This document shows, one piece after another, positions 23,297 to 35,459 of a DNA stretch of 64,000 bases. The translations under genes and the position numbers were made by a program. The stretch covers positions 49,134,307 through 49,198,306 of the forward strand of contig CM060107.1 of the NCBI GenBank assembly GCA_030522415.1, in the 5' to 3' direction. Numbering within the stretch: position 1 is the stretch's first letter; the number at the start of each line of letters is the position of its first letter. Under the pieces are notes generated by a model. It saw nothing but the letters and a program-made list of their open reading frames with translations, searched no databases and was not told the DNA's origin. This DNA is from Channallabes apus (lineage: Eukaryota; Chordata; Actinopteri; Siluriformes; Clariidae).

Positions 23297-25110
23297 TTAT
23301 ACTGTATTTATACACACACTGTATATATGGTTCCTGATGCAACCTTGCCACTTTATCTGGCCTTGGGGATCCCAGGTGAACTCCTAGCACTGAGCAATAT
23401 ATGTATAGTTCCAAATTGATGTCTCATCTCTTTATAATCTTGATCAAAATTGGTACTAAAATTACTTAATCATTAATTAGTCATTAATTAGTCATTGCTA
23501 TATAATCATTAATTATAATCATATAATATAACTATATATAATTAATTAATATGATCATTATTAGTCATTGATCAATAAATAAGATTATAAAAAGATGAAA
23601 AATCTATTTTGAATTTGACATAGTAAGAATAAACTTTAATCTCTAAAAAGTTTTTTTTTAAACACCTTTTTTATTCTAAATCATGCTGTCATTTCTCAAA
23701 CATACCCTTTTTTTTTGGCATAAATCTCTGCAGCCTCTGTAGTCTCATCCTCCTTAAAATTCAATTAGCACCAGCACATGCTTTAAAGTTCTGAGCGGAA
23801 TTCTCTACATCCGTCTCTCTAATAGCAGAACCGTTCAGATAATTACAGCCTACCTAACTTGAGCTATGTGGGCACATACAATCCAAAATGATGCTCTGTG
23901 ATGAGGGGTTTTCTTTCTCCTTCTTAGCTCGATAAATGTGACACCTCATTATTTCACTATAAATTTGCAGGAGACTATGTGACTGGATTTATTAACTATT
24001 GCAAAGAGAAAATGTATACTTATTGTTTTTTATGTTGAGAAGCTGCTGAATTTTACAATCAGATTGTCAGAAGGTTTTGATTAATTTTCTAGAACGGAAG
24101 TTCTGCCTGCGAGGCAAATCTCAGGTTTATACATTAATGCATTTTTTCTAATAATAACAACACATGAACAGTCTCAATAAAAATGTTTCATTATGTTAAA
24201 GCTTTCTGTAGGGAGATGTTTATTTTGCATTTATGGATGGAGTCTCTGTACCGCTGATATAATGTAACTGATATAATGTAAGTGAAACATGTTTCACAAA
24301 TATTCCACAACATTAAAAGTATAACTTTCCTGGGGAAATTGGGAAGTTGAGGCTCCAAGGTGGTACTGTACAAAATGGTGAAAACGACCCATTTGTCCCC
24401 CACACAGGTATTAAGATCGTTGTGAGTCCAGTGAGTGTGTGTGAGTGTGTGGAAAAGCATTTCACTGCATATCGTACTGTGTATTACTGTGTATATGACA
24501 CATTTGAATTTGAATTTGACTGGGTCACACCACCACACACACACACACACACACAGGTACTGTAACATGATCCCTTGTGGTGACTTCAATAGGGAAGACG
24601 GTGCTTTGATTCTGAGCCAGGTATCTTGGGGAAACGTTGGTGCTAGGGGATTGCTTTTCGGATTATTTGAGAGAGGAGACCTGGCTGATGTACCACTTGT
24701 GCAAACCTGAGGTCGAATCTACACCTAATTAAAATCTGTACTTAATGAACATTTTTTTTTTTTGCTGACTCATTGTCTGTATACTGTAAAAACCCCATTC
24801 GTTTTAAGTGGAAAAAGGCTGAAAATCACTTTTTCCAGGATTTAATTGTAATTCAAATTGTTGACATTTTCAAACCATTCAACACAATGTGTCACATCTT
24901 CCGATCAAACCAAAAGCGAGTATGCTATAGGGTAGTGGGAGCAAAGGGGTTTGGTGCGGACAGATCCCAGATTGTTTCAACTTTCCTATATTATGTTATA
25001 TCATTTTCATGGAGGTGCGTGGAAAATTGAGGGAGGAAATATCCTCTAGTTCAAATCAGAACAATGGGAATTTTGGGGGAATTTTGGGGAAAACCATCAG
25101 TCTATTTCAT
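22701..25110. other. AT-rich intergenic DNA with microsatellites
   Basis: Holds (ATC)n at about 22841-22868, (AT)n at 23254-23293 and (CA)n at about 24533-24556. A short LINE-tail-like phrase CATTTCACTGCATATCGTAC lies near 24460. No gene recognised. Confidence 0.5.
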
Positions 25111-25132
25111 GGGGGGGGGGGGGGGGGGGGGG
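25111..25132. repeat. 22-base poly(G) run
   Basis: Uninterrupted G tract in the intergenic block. Shorter G14 runs lie near 22158 and 30197. Confidence 0.9.
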
Positions 25133-27779
25133 TAGTGTATGACCAGTTCAACACGAAATAAAAGTTTTTGGGCAAAACAAATGCAATAATAAAAGTAGAG
25201 TCTTTCAGCACTTATTAACCTTAGGTTGGATAAAAAGTGTCACATTTAGATTTTTATTTGTATAAAGCTTTTATCAATGGAAATTGTTACAAAGCATTTT
25301 TATAAAAATGTAGAAATTCTGAATAAAAAAAACTAAGATTTATAAATGTATCCCATTTAAGAGGTAAATTTGTAACCTTTCAGGATTTTTTTGACTTTTT
25401 TTTTTTTTTGCTTTTTTTATTACTTTGTAATAGTGTCAACTGAAATAATGTTATATTTATACTTGTTTAAGATAATTCGTAAAACAGTAAAAACAACATG
25501 ATCTCTGTACAATATCAGCTGGGTTTTCTTTGCATGGCAAATTACAGTTTTAAACAAGCGTTAAAACGAGCAAAGAGATTATATCGTACTTAATTAAAGA
25601 CATCTTGTTTTGTTAGTATGGTTTAAAAACCAGGGAAGCATCTATATCTACTGTAACAGTAATCCAAATCTCTCTCTCTCTCTCTCTCTCTTTGTAGATT
25701 ATCTCCGTGACCATCTTAAACAAAGCTCTTATTAATCAAACCAATTCTTCCGTGATTTTGCTGAAGACAACTGATAACGAACCAATCTCGAGCAGTGGTT
25801 TATGATCTTGCCTTTGTGCATTAGCTATATGAATAGATGTTTGAACTCTGTTCAATCAGTCAGCTGACAGCTGCTTAGCACAGATTAAGCACTAATGAAG
25901 TGAGACAAACGGGGGAAGATAAAGGGTTATGTAATTGTATGGAGACTGGCTCAGCATCGAACGCTAACCACCAAATCCAGATTAATCCTGTGTAGGGAGA
26001 GCAAGACAGATGGGGGTGTTTAAAAGCAGGAGAAAGAATAAGGGCAGAATCATATTTCTGAACTTTTTTTTTTTTTATCTTGGATATGGATGTAATTTTG
26101 TTCAAAGCCTGGACACAGACCTGAGGCACAAACTGTGTTTGGTTCATCACTAATGGAAAAGCAAGGTCTAGAACAGAAAAAAAAATTGTTGGATGAAAAT
26201 GTTGCAATGCCAAAAATGACAGTAGAGGTTAGAAGGCATTGACGTGAGTCATGTGAAAAGAGCTTAAAGCGAATAACCACTGTTAATTATATAGTCCTCA
26301 GCTGAATGGGAGGTGATTTATGCAATAAAAACATAACCCATAGAACATTCTGTATTGAAAATGTCTTGTAAATAAAAGATCTCAGACTTGGGGGTGGAAT
26401 TAGTTTCTAGGACAGAAATATATAAGCTGAAATCAGACTGAAATGGCTCTCACTGGCGATTAGTATACTGGTGATGCTGAGATGCTGAGGGGTTGGAACA
26501 GACGAGAGGGGAAATGAGGTTGCTGCTCAGATTTTTATATAAACCACCAATTTTCTTTTGGTATCTTTAGGCACTATGCAGCCTGTCACAGTTTGTTCCC
26601 ATTTCTTTAATCAGCAAAACTAAATGTAATAATATAATTGCAAAGCAACGATGATTGGGTCCAAGCACCTTTGCCATCGCTATTCGGGGACACCAGAATA
26701 ACAGTGGGCACTTGGATTGTGAGCGTGTCATAGGCGTTCTCACTGATTGTAAAAGTTGTCAGTGTCGTCAGCAGCTTTTATATAACTCAGAAGGTCACTA
26801 GCCACGTCTTGCCATAAGTTTAAGACTTTGCCACATCTGAACCGTTTAAGAAATTAAAAATCCCTTCACAATTTTTTCATATTGGTGGTGATCACATAAA
26901 TCAATAAAAATCATATTCCATTGGGTGTTTTTTGCAAACAACCCAAAATAATTGACTTTCTGTTGAGTAGAGCCATTGACATGCATAGCGAAAGAAGGCA
27001 TCGAGATCTCCTGTGAAGTCCCTGAACCACGTCCAGCCACTCAGGGCAGCAGATTCCAACCTGTGTGCAGATTTTCATGACTTTTTGAGCATGTTAAGAC
27101 CTCCATAGAGCCTCAGATGCTGGAAATAACGAAATAACAGCACAATCTAAGCATCAGCACTATCAGAGCCCTGATTAAAAAAAAAATATGGGTGGCTTAT
27201 ACAGTAGTACTGTGCAATACAGTACTGTGAGTACACCGTACCGTATTCTATAATAATTGCCTGTGCAGAAACACTTTGGAACAAACTGTGCCTTTAAGAC
27301 ATTAGCAAACAACAACTGTAGATAGGAGTGTTTAAGTAGCCTAGACATACAAGTAGGGATCATTGATTAAGAATTTAACCGATTCTGTAGCTCACATACA
27401 GTACAGTATCTATTACTTTGTACACCACATGCAGTCACAGCCGCTATTCAGGCAGCGTGCAGTATTGGAAATAGTATTTTCTGCAGTCTTGTTTTTGAAG
27501 AAAGACAGAGAGAAAATTGTTTTTTTTATACATACTTCAATGCACAATTTGGACTTTATTAGATTGTCTTACCTAATTTGTTAGAATTGTGCCTCCCACA
27601 CAATTGATAAAAATAAAAGCATGCTTATTATCATTAATTATTAATGATGAACTGTTAATTAATTTTCAAGTGTTCAGCTATCAGGTATGGACAATATGTG
27701 AAATATTGCATGCAACCCTACTTACTACTAATACAACAACAACAACAACAAAAATAATAATAATTATAATAATAATAAT

Positions 27780-27818
<39 letters not shown>

Positions 27819-29538
27819 TAGAATAATTAGAATAAGTGGGTTCTGTGATGTTTACTCAGTGGTGTTTGGTTTTGGAAAAGTGGTGAAATTTATAACCCAT
27901 CATTATCAAGTCGTTAATTATCAGGTTAATGTTTATTAGTTTCATTTTAATCGAGAGCTTCCCAACAGAAAAGTAAGTTTGCACACACAGAAATGATTGT
28001 CAAATAAAGAAAAATTTTTTTTTTTATTAATCCCGAATATTATTATGAATCGTAGAATGTATGCTAAGTCTTTTTTCTTCAAAAATTAAAGACCTCTCTG
28101 TCTGCAAGACATTTCCGAAATCCATTTCCAATGGGGTAAATGAATAATAAAGTTAAAACACTCCAGGTTTCCTGAGGTTTTTGTTTGGAGTGTTTGCTTG
28201 TCAGTCAAATGGTGCCATCTAATGGACCACTGAAGCTTGAAGTGAAACCACACATGAAAAAAATGATGTTTATGTTATTTGTTTATTATAGTTATAGTTA
28301 TTTATAGTTATTTACATTAACTGTAAATTTGTTAAACACTTTTTAAGAAATATTTTATCCCTGCATAAATTTTTTTTAATTGAGTAACAATACAGTAAAT
28401 AATTATACACTACAGTATAAGTGGGAATGCTTATGGTAGTATTAGTGAGATCAGCCAGTGGTGTTCAGTTCAGTGAGGAGGCTCCATTCCTACTGTAGGT
28501 GATGTCACCGGCGTTCGGTGAGGTTGAGCTCAAAATCTGGGAAAGATCCATAAATACTGTAGATATGATGTTCAGGTGTGTTCAGGTATGGACAAGATGT
28601 GCTATGTGTACTCTCATTACAATCTATAAGTACAGGATTGACTGTATGTATAATTATCATTAGGTTGAATGTTATCTCATTGAAATAGAGAAGTTTCCTG
28701 ACAAATCTCTATACTTCGAGCACTAAATTCCTTATTCAGCAGCGTGAATCCCTGAAATAGTGGAGACGAGGGAGAAATGTACATCTGTCTTGATCAGATG
28801 AAACTGGAGACCCGGGAGAAAACCCCCTGCAGTCACAGGAAGGACAGTGATACAGTAGTAGTACAGTGATAATAATCAAGCTCAGGATTGAACCGAGGAC
28901 ACCGTACCAGTGATCCATCAGTACAACCTGCATTCCATTATTTTTTTAATACAATGTATATACAGACAAATGAAAGATCAGTTTTTGAAACTACACTGCG
29001 CTCTGAATGTTACAGGTTTGCCGCTGAATTCCCAAAGAGCACAACAAATAATTTATGTCTAGCCTCAGGTATAACACAAACCAAGTTCAGGCTGAGTGGC
29101 CAAGAAAGAAACCGTAGTATGATTTTACAGACTGCTGTACAGAATGCATTTCCTTAGGATTTACACTCCGGTCATCATGTAGACAGATAAAGCACTGATT
29201 TGTTTTTCTAAAGTGCAGGAGATCACTAGTGCAGCACTCCAGGGCCAGTCCTGCAAGGCAATAAGACACAGAATTTACGTAAATACGATAATATAACCTG
29301 ATGAATAAAACATCTAACAACAGTCCACAGAAAACATCTTCCAAGGGCAAATAAGGTAATACAAAAAATTATTGAGGTTTAAAAAAAATAATAATAATAA
29401 TAATTCTCGCCTTAGCACCGGCTACATCCCTAAACATTTTAAACTAGCGGTATTCAAACCCATGATGAAATGTATCAGTCAAGATGTAGGCCTCGTCACT
29501 GCACAGAGACAGCGCTGGTTAAAGTGGTAAATGACCTA
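25133..29538. other. Intergenic DNA, partly of higher complexity
   Basis: Contains (TC)n at about 25672-25692 and an AAT/ATA tract at 27735-27830. The 25700-26500 part looks single-copy, with E-boxes and homeobox-like sites. Around 28730-28930 there may be a very diverged SINE. No exon recognised. Confidence 0.45.
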
Positions 29539-29539
29539 C

Positions 29540-29810
29540 AGTACCAGTCAAACGTTTGGACAAAAATTTGGATTTCATTTTAGAACAATGCTGCATTTTT
29601 TTTCTCAAAACTATAAAAAAAAAAAAACATGACTGTATGTAACTAAGTAACAAAAACAATAGCCAGTTGTTATTTTAAGACATGAAGTTCAGCCTTCCTG
29701 GAACAGTTCTTGCAAGAACAGTATTGTCAGGTGCACTGTATAATGCAGAAAGAAAGAAAAATCAGGAACAAGCATAGAATTAAAAGGTGTCCCCAAACTT
29801 TTGACTGGTA
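29540..29810. mobile_element. Short non-autonomous Tc1/mariner-type element
   Basis: Left end ACCAGTCAAACGTTTGGAC and inverted right end CCAAACTTTTGACTGGTA. About 270 bp with no coding capacity. A TA target is likely. Confidence 0.6.
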
Positions 29811-29827
29811 GCCTCTGATTAGGGTTG

Positions 29828-31010
29828 TATCTGCTTGATTGACCTGAGGGCCGCTTTTGACACCACTGTTTTATTTTATTCTCCTAGTTAGAGTAAAAAA
29901 ATATTGTAGGAGTTAAAATAACAACCCTCCCCTGCGTCTCCTGCCTTATTTGAATGACTATTATCAGTTAGTAACTGTAAATGCTGACTTTTCTATGTGT
30001 AAATGTAGGTGTTCCACAGGTCTGTTTTTCAGGCCCACTGCTCTTTTGTCTGTAAACGGTTCATCTGTGTACTATCGTTAATAAACATGGCATACGTTTT
30101 CCACTGGTACGTTGATGACGCATAATTGACACATACTGTAATTGTGGCGCTCCTTATCGGTCAAGGCAGGCAACTGCTTGGGTACCCAGGCCAGTAGGGG
30201 GGGGGGGGGGCCAAGGGGATGTCAAATATATTTATTATTTATAAGATAATGGAATTATCTTATAGAATTGCCTCTGTGTTTCAGCAAACCAGACGAGAGA
30301 CACCAGTTTAACACACTTGATTAACTTCCTTTTACTTAATTCTAACAAGACAGAAATACTTGTACTAGGACCACATACAGTTACAGTAGAAGTAAGTCTG
30401 ATCTCAGGATAACATTTGTGTTGCATCATGTGCAGCAGTAAAAGATCTTGATCATTGTCTTACATTTTTTTGTCTTTTACATTTGAAGATTTTGTAGACA
30501 TTACTAGGATACCCTTCTTTGATTTCAGAATATTACTATATTGGCAATAAGGAATTTAATGGTACTACAAAAAAAAAACAGGGTAACTTGTTCATGCTTT
30601 TCTTATTTATTGAATAATTTTTCTGCCTTACTGTCCGGATGTTCCAATGTGTGCATAAACAAGCTCCATGTACTAAATACTGTATACATTGACCTTATCC
30701 ATTACTTAACAATGAGCACACTTAATTCTGTGCTTCTCGCTCTCTCTGTCAGTCATACAGTATGGCATTCATGACCCCTTCTGCCCTCCACACTTCCAGA
30801 CCTGCCTGATCCATCTCATCAAATGGACAACACTATCTGCTGTTGAGGCTGGCCCCCTTAAGGTCTGCTTAAAGATACATGTAGCTACTGAGGACAGCTC
30901 CACTTAAAAACCATGGAGGCTGCTTTGAACTTGAGGTTTTACCTTCCACCGGAAATGTTTTTTTTCAAAGGTGTATTTGGTCGGCCCCTGGGAAGAGGCT
31001 GGGAATGCCA
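29828..31010 (+). mobile_element. Decayed L2-type LINE (reverse transcriptase region to 3' end)
   Basis: Translations in shifting frames show RT landmarks in order: LIDLRAAFDTT (29834 on), VPQVCFSGPLLF (about 30010), FHWYVDDA (about 30098), NSNKTEILVLGPHT (about 30340), LLSGCSNVCINKL (about 30630). The 3' region follows to about 31010. Stops and shifts throughout. A 94% copy of one segment lies at 44930-45121. Confidence 0.7.
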
Positions 31011-31015
31011 GTTAG

Positions 31016-31190
31016 TCTAATCTACATATCTTTGGACTGCGGAATGAACCTGTAGTAACCGGGGGAAACCCACCAAGCACGGGGAAACCATGCAAACTTC
31101 ACGCACACAGACCCCACAGCGGGAATCAACCCCATACCCTGGAGGTGCAAGGAGACAGTACTAACCACTAAGCCGCTGCGTCGCCTACAT
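31016..31190 (-). mobile_element. SINE family A
   Basis: Minus-strand copy: TAATCTACATATCTTTGGAC, AACCCACCAAGCACGG, GGTGCAAGGAGACAGTAC, CTAACCACTAAGCCGCTG. Confidence 0.7.
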
Positions 31191-32160
31191 TTTATATATA
31201 CTGTATACACTATATACACACATGTGATTTTATTTGTAACAGCAAAGTAAAGAGGTTTTTTTTTACACATTATGTCATCGTATGTGACGTAACTTCATGC
31301 TTGTGTACTTACATGAGAGAGGTTATGGAATGATGTGACATTTAGAGGATCTAGGATCTAGCAACTGGTTAAAACCACTAAGTACACACGTCATGCCCAT
31401 AAGCCCCTTTACATACAGTGACTTGATCACACACGGCCAGCAGATTAAATCTAAAGTGTGCGGAGACTGAGAATATAAATAAGTGTCACAGTGATGCAAG
31501 CATTAATGCAAGATTATCAAAAAGCCAGGATGATAGTTTGTTGTTCCACTATTAATATATGGCTTTCACAAAACCACTGTAGTGGTACAGTACATAAAAA
31601 TATAGATGGACACCAATACGCTTATTCTGTTATGTTGAGTTTTTATTTACAATTTACAAAATTGCTCACAATAATAAAAAAAATGTCATTCAGACAATTT
31701 GGGAAAAGACGCATACTGTAGTGCTCTTAATCACTCCAGGAAAGTCTTTCATTTGTTATAGAGGTACCAATAGGTTTTAAACTAATGTTTTACAGAGAAA
31801 AATCACACTATTTACAGTAAAAATAATGTAATTATTTATGTTGGCAAAAATAATGTTGCAATAAGTGTCCTCATATTTAAAAACACAAACCAAAAAAAAG
31901 CAACAAAAAAAAACAGTAATTGCTACAGTATTCTTCAGTATCATCACTTTTCGAGAAGGTTACTGATTTTTTTTTTTTAAGTTAGCTGAAGATGTTCTCA
32001 AGGAGAAACGACATTACAATCTGATCCCACTATGGGTTCCCTTCTGAGTCTCGATCCTCTTAAAGTTTGCTCCTTGTCATTTCAGAGAATTTCCTCATGA
32101 TTGTCGCCTCTGGCTTGCTCATTAAGGATCTAAATCTACATCTGCATTCCTGTGAAGCTG
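31191..32160. other. Intergenic DNA without recognised genes
   Basis: AT-rich, with A and T runs (about 31890-31915, 31970). Nothing coding seen. Confidence 0.5.
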
Positions 32161-32225
32161 CATAGTGGCATGGTGGCACAGTGGGTAGCCTCACCACCTC
32201 ATAGCTTCAGGGTCCTTGTTTTAGA
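32161..32225 (+). mobile_element. SINE head fragment
   Basis: GCATGGTGGCACAGTGGGTAG and CTTCAGGGTCC resemble a family A head, cut off before the middle region. Confidence 0.4.
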
Positions 32226-32530
32226 TATAACATTAAAATGACCTTGCTAATATTGTGTAGGTCCCCGTTGTGGGGTTCTTGGTCGTCATGCATGGAAGTT
32301 GTGCTGTGGTATCTGACATCAAATCATTAGGAGCAGATTCTTTAAATTGTGAGGTTGGATCTCCATGGACCAGACTTGAACGGATTGAGATATGGCGAAT
32401 TTAGAGGGCAAGCCAACACTTTGGACCCTTGATCATGTTCCTCAAACTATTCCTGAACAGTTTTTGCAGTTTCCCAGGATGCATTATTATGCTGAAGATC
32501 CTCACCATTAGGGAATACCATTGTCTATCC
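32226..32530 (-). mobile_element. Tc1-like 3' fragment (ATCAGCCATAACATTA family)
   Basis: The minus strand corresponds to the transposase C-terminal region: GTGCTGTGGTATCTGACATC, CTCCATGGACCAGACTTG and GTTCCTCAAACTATTCCTG are antisense landmarks. Left end GCTAATATTGTGTAGGTCCC. Confidence 0.6.
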
Positions 32531-33347
32531 GTTGTTTAGGATAGTTTTTACAGTAAGCTATACAGCTAATTCATGAGCTTGATTTAACAGTTTTAGATAT
32601 AGGGATCCATTCCTAAGCCAAAATTTGGTTTCGGTGCTAAAAAGTGTTTCATTTTTTAGATCATATAACACCATTTATCATGGCAATGCTAATCCATGCT
32701 TTATTTTTTTTTTATAAATATGTATACACATTTATATTTTTGAAACTTGACAAATTGAGTTTTCACATGAAAAGTGCAAACTTTCACATTCTAAAATGCA
32801 AAATTGTTAAGATATTGCAAAATTAATTTAACATGGTTACAGAAACTACAGATTTTTTTTTTTGCATTTTAAGCTTTTACCAAAAAACATCTATCATGCA
32901 AAGCACTGAGGAAGCCCTGGAATTTTCATTGTATATGTGTTAACAATCATTGAGTAGATCACAAAATGCAATTTTAACCAAATAAATGTTCTATGTTCTA
33001 TGGCTACATAACATAAGATGTGTGTAATTTGGGGCATTTAAACAAAACCACTGTCGTTGGCAATTTGGGGGGAAAATATTACACTTTGCACAGAATGCTT
33101 TTTTAATGTAAGCAACAATTTTTACAGGTCATATGCTTGTGGAAGCGTACACCAATATTAACAATACTCAAAGAAATATAGATAACATGCATATTAAAGT
33201 GTTGTTTGAAGCGAGACAGTATAACGGTGAAAAATTATCTCTCCAAATTTCGCAATTTGAAATTTTCAGGGAAGTAAGACTGGTCACTTCCAGGCTGCAT
33301 AAACTTCAGAAGAATCTTCTTTGGCCTCACACATGTTCTGTATTATA
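32531..33347. other. Intergenic AT-rich DNA
   Basis: No gene or named element recognised. Confidence 0.5.
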
Positions 33348-34972
33348 TACAGTGGTGTGAAAAACTATTTGCCCCCTTCCTGATTTCTTACTCTTTGGCA
33401 TGTTTGTCACACTTAAATGTTTCTGCTCATCAAAAACCGTTAACTATTAGTCAAAGATAACATAATTGAACACAAAATGCAGTTTTTAAATGAAAGTTTA
33501 CGTTATTAAGGGAGAAAAAAAACTCCAAATCTACATGGCCCTGTGTGAAAAAGTGATTGCCCCCCTTGTTAAAAAATAACTTAACTGTGGTTTATCACAC
33601 CTGAGTTCAATTTCTGTAGTCACCCCCAGGCCTGATTACTGCCACACCTGTTTCAATCAAGAAATCACTTAAATAGCAGCTACCTGACACAGAGAAGTAG
33701 ACCAAAAGCACCTCAAAAGCTAGACATCATGCCAAGATCCAAAGAAATTCAGGAACAAATGAGAACAAAAGTATTTTGAGATCTATCAGGCTGGTAAAGG
33801 TTATAAAGCCATTTCTAAAGCTTTGGGACTCCAGCGAACCACAGTGAGAGCCATTATCCACAAATGGCAAAAACATGGAACAGTGGTGAACCTTCCCAGG
33901 AGTGGCCGGCCGACCGAAATTACCCCAAGAGCGCAGAGACGACTCATCCGAGAGGCCACAAAAGACCCCAGGACAACATCTAAAGAACTGCAGGCCTCAC
34001 TTGCCTCAATTAAGGTCAGTGTTCACGACTCCACCATAAGAAAGAGACTGGGCAAAAACGGCCTGCATGGCAGATTTCCAAGGCGCAAACCACTTTTAAG
34101 CAAAAAGAACATTAAGGCTCGTCTCAATTTAGCTAAAAAAACATCTCAATGATTGCCAAGACTTTGGGGAAAATACCTTGTGGACCGACGAGACAAAAGT
34201 TTAACTTTTTGGAAGGTGCGTGTCCCGTTACATCTGGCGTAAAAGTAACACAGCATTTCAGAAAAAGAACATCATACCAACAGTAAAATATGGTGGTGGT
34301 AGTGTGATGGTCTGGGGTTGTTTTGCTGCTTCAGGACCTGGAAGGCTTGCTGTGATAGATGGAACCATGAATTCTACTGTCTACCAAAAAATCCTGAAGG
34401 AGAATGTCCGGCCATCTGTTCGTCAACTCAAGCTGAAGCGATCTTGGGTGCTGCAGCAGGACAATGACCCAAAACACACCAGCAAATCCACCTCTTAATG
34501 GCTGAAGAAAAACAAAATGAAGACTTTGGAGTGGCCTAGTCAAAGTCCTGACCTGAATCCTATTGAGATGTTGTGGCATGACCTTAAAAAGGCGGTTCAT
34601 GCTAGAAAACCCTCAAATAAAGCTGATTTACAACAATTCTGCAAAGATGAGTGGGCCAAAATTCCTCCAGAGCGCTGTAAAAGACTCGTTGCAAGTTATC
34701 GCAAACGCTTGATTGCAGTTATTGCTGCTAAGGGTGGCCCAACCAGTTATTAGGTTCAGGGGGCAATTACTTTTTCACACAGGGCCATGTAGGTTTGGAT
34801 TTTTTTCTCCCTAAATAATAAAACCCCTCATTTAAAAACTGCATTTTGTGTTTACTTGTGTTATCTTTGACTAATAGTTAAATGTGTTTGATGATCAGAA
34901 ACATTTTGTGTGACAAACATGCAAAAGAATAAGAAATGAGGAGGGGGGCAAATAGTTTTTCACACCACTGTA
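33348..34972 (+). mobile_element. Full-length Tc1-like transposon
   Basis: Element 33350-34970 (1621 bp) between TA dinucleotides. Ends CAGTGGTGTGAAAAACTATT and, inverted, the same sequence at the right. Inverted repeats are about 210 bp, with inner copies near 33540 (GGCCCTGTGTGAAAAAGTGA) and 34775. Both ends are intact; the transposase carries a few disabling changes. Confidence 0.93.
33729..34753 (+). pseudogene. Tc1 transposase, nearly intact, broken by stops and shifts
   Basis: Starts MPRSKEIQEQMRTKVF then hits a stop or frameshift. It resumes as ISKALGLQRTTVRAII (helix-turn-helix) and GRPTEITPRAQRR. Around 34140 the frame shifts again. WTDETKV holds the first catalytic Asp, QQDNDPKHTSKSTS the second, then a TAA at 34496-34498 replaces one codon. 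[14 protein letters not shown] holds the catalytic Glu, and the protein ends KGGPTSY. Only a handful of lesions, so a recent insertion. Confidence 0.9.
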
Positions 34973-35075
34973 TATAACATAAAAAAATAAATAAATTAAA
35001 AAAATCAGCACCAATAATGTTTTGACCCATTGTATTGATTCACATTTTACGACTTGTGGTAGGAGACCTCCAGTC

Positions 35076-35224
35076 AACCCCCACTAGTCTAATCTGCATG
35101 TCTTTGGACTGTGGGAGGAAACCGGAGAACCCGGAGGAAACCCACCAACCCCGAGGCGAGGATTCAAACACGGACCCTGGAGGTGGAAGGTGACGGTGAT
35201 AAGCACTAAGCCACTGTGCCACCG
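35076..35224 (-). mobile_element. SINE family A, shortened
   Basis: Minus-strand copy: CTAATCTGCATGTCTTTGG, GGAGGAAACCGGAG, CCCTGGAGGTGGAAGGTGAC. Lies about 240 bp before the gabrr1 start. Confidence 0.7.
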
Positions 35225-35459
35225 TAGGCAGCCTACTGTGTAGGGAGCAGGACGGGCTTTGAGACTGAGCCGGGGTATTAATACGCGGAGTGAGTTTGGG
35301 GCGGGTGATAATTCACCCCTGTAGGTGTAGTGTGGGAGTGAAACACATTTGCTCCAGCGAACTTCAAGAGAGTTTTATCATCGTTGTCTTTAAAAAAAAA
35401 AAAAAAGAACACCTAGTTACACCTGTACTCTACGATCCGCGCTTTGATGTGAAGCCGCG
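35225..35459 (+). promoter_or_regulatory. Likely gabrr1 promoter and 5' untranslated region
   Basis: The stretch before the gabrr1 ATG is richer in GC than its surroundings and holds a GC-box-like GGGGCGGG near 35297 and the palindrome GTATTAATAC near 35275. An A15 run lies at 35391-35406. A start-stop ATGTGA is at 35447-35452. No TATA box. The transcription start is unknown. Confidence 0.45.

Noticed and set aside
24191..24589. 132-codon minus-strand open frame
   Set aside because: Biased composition from CA repeats; no domain or splice support.
22158..30211. Poly(G) runs as G-quadruplex regulatory elements
   Set aside because: G tracts of 14-22 bases are real, but isolated in intergenic repeats with no link to a promoter; kept only as simple repeats.
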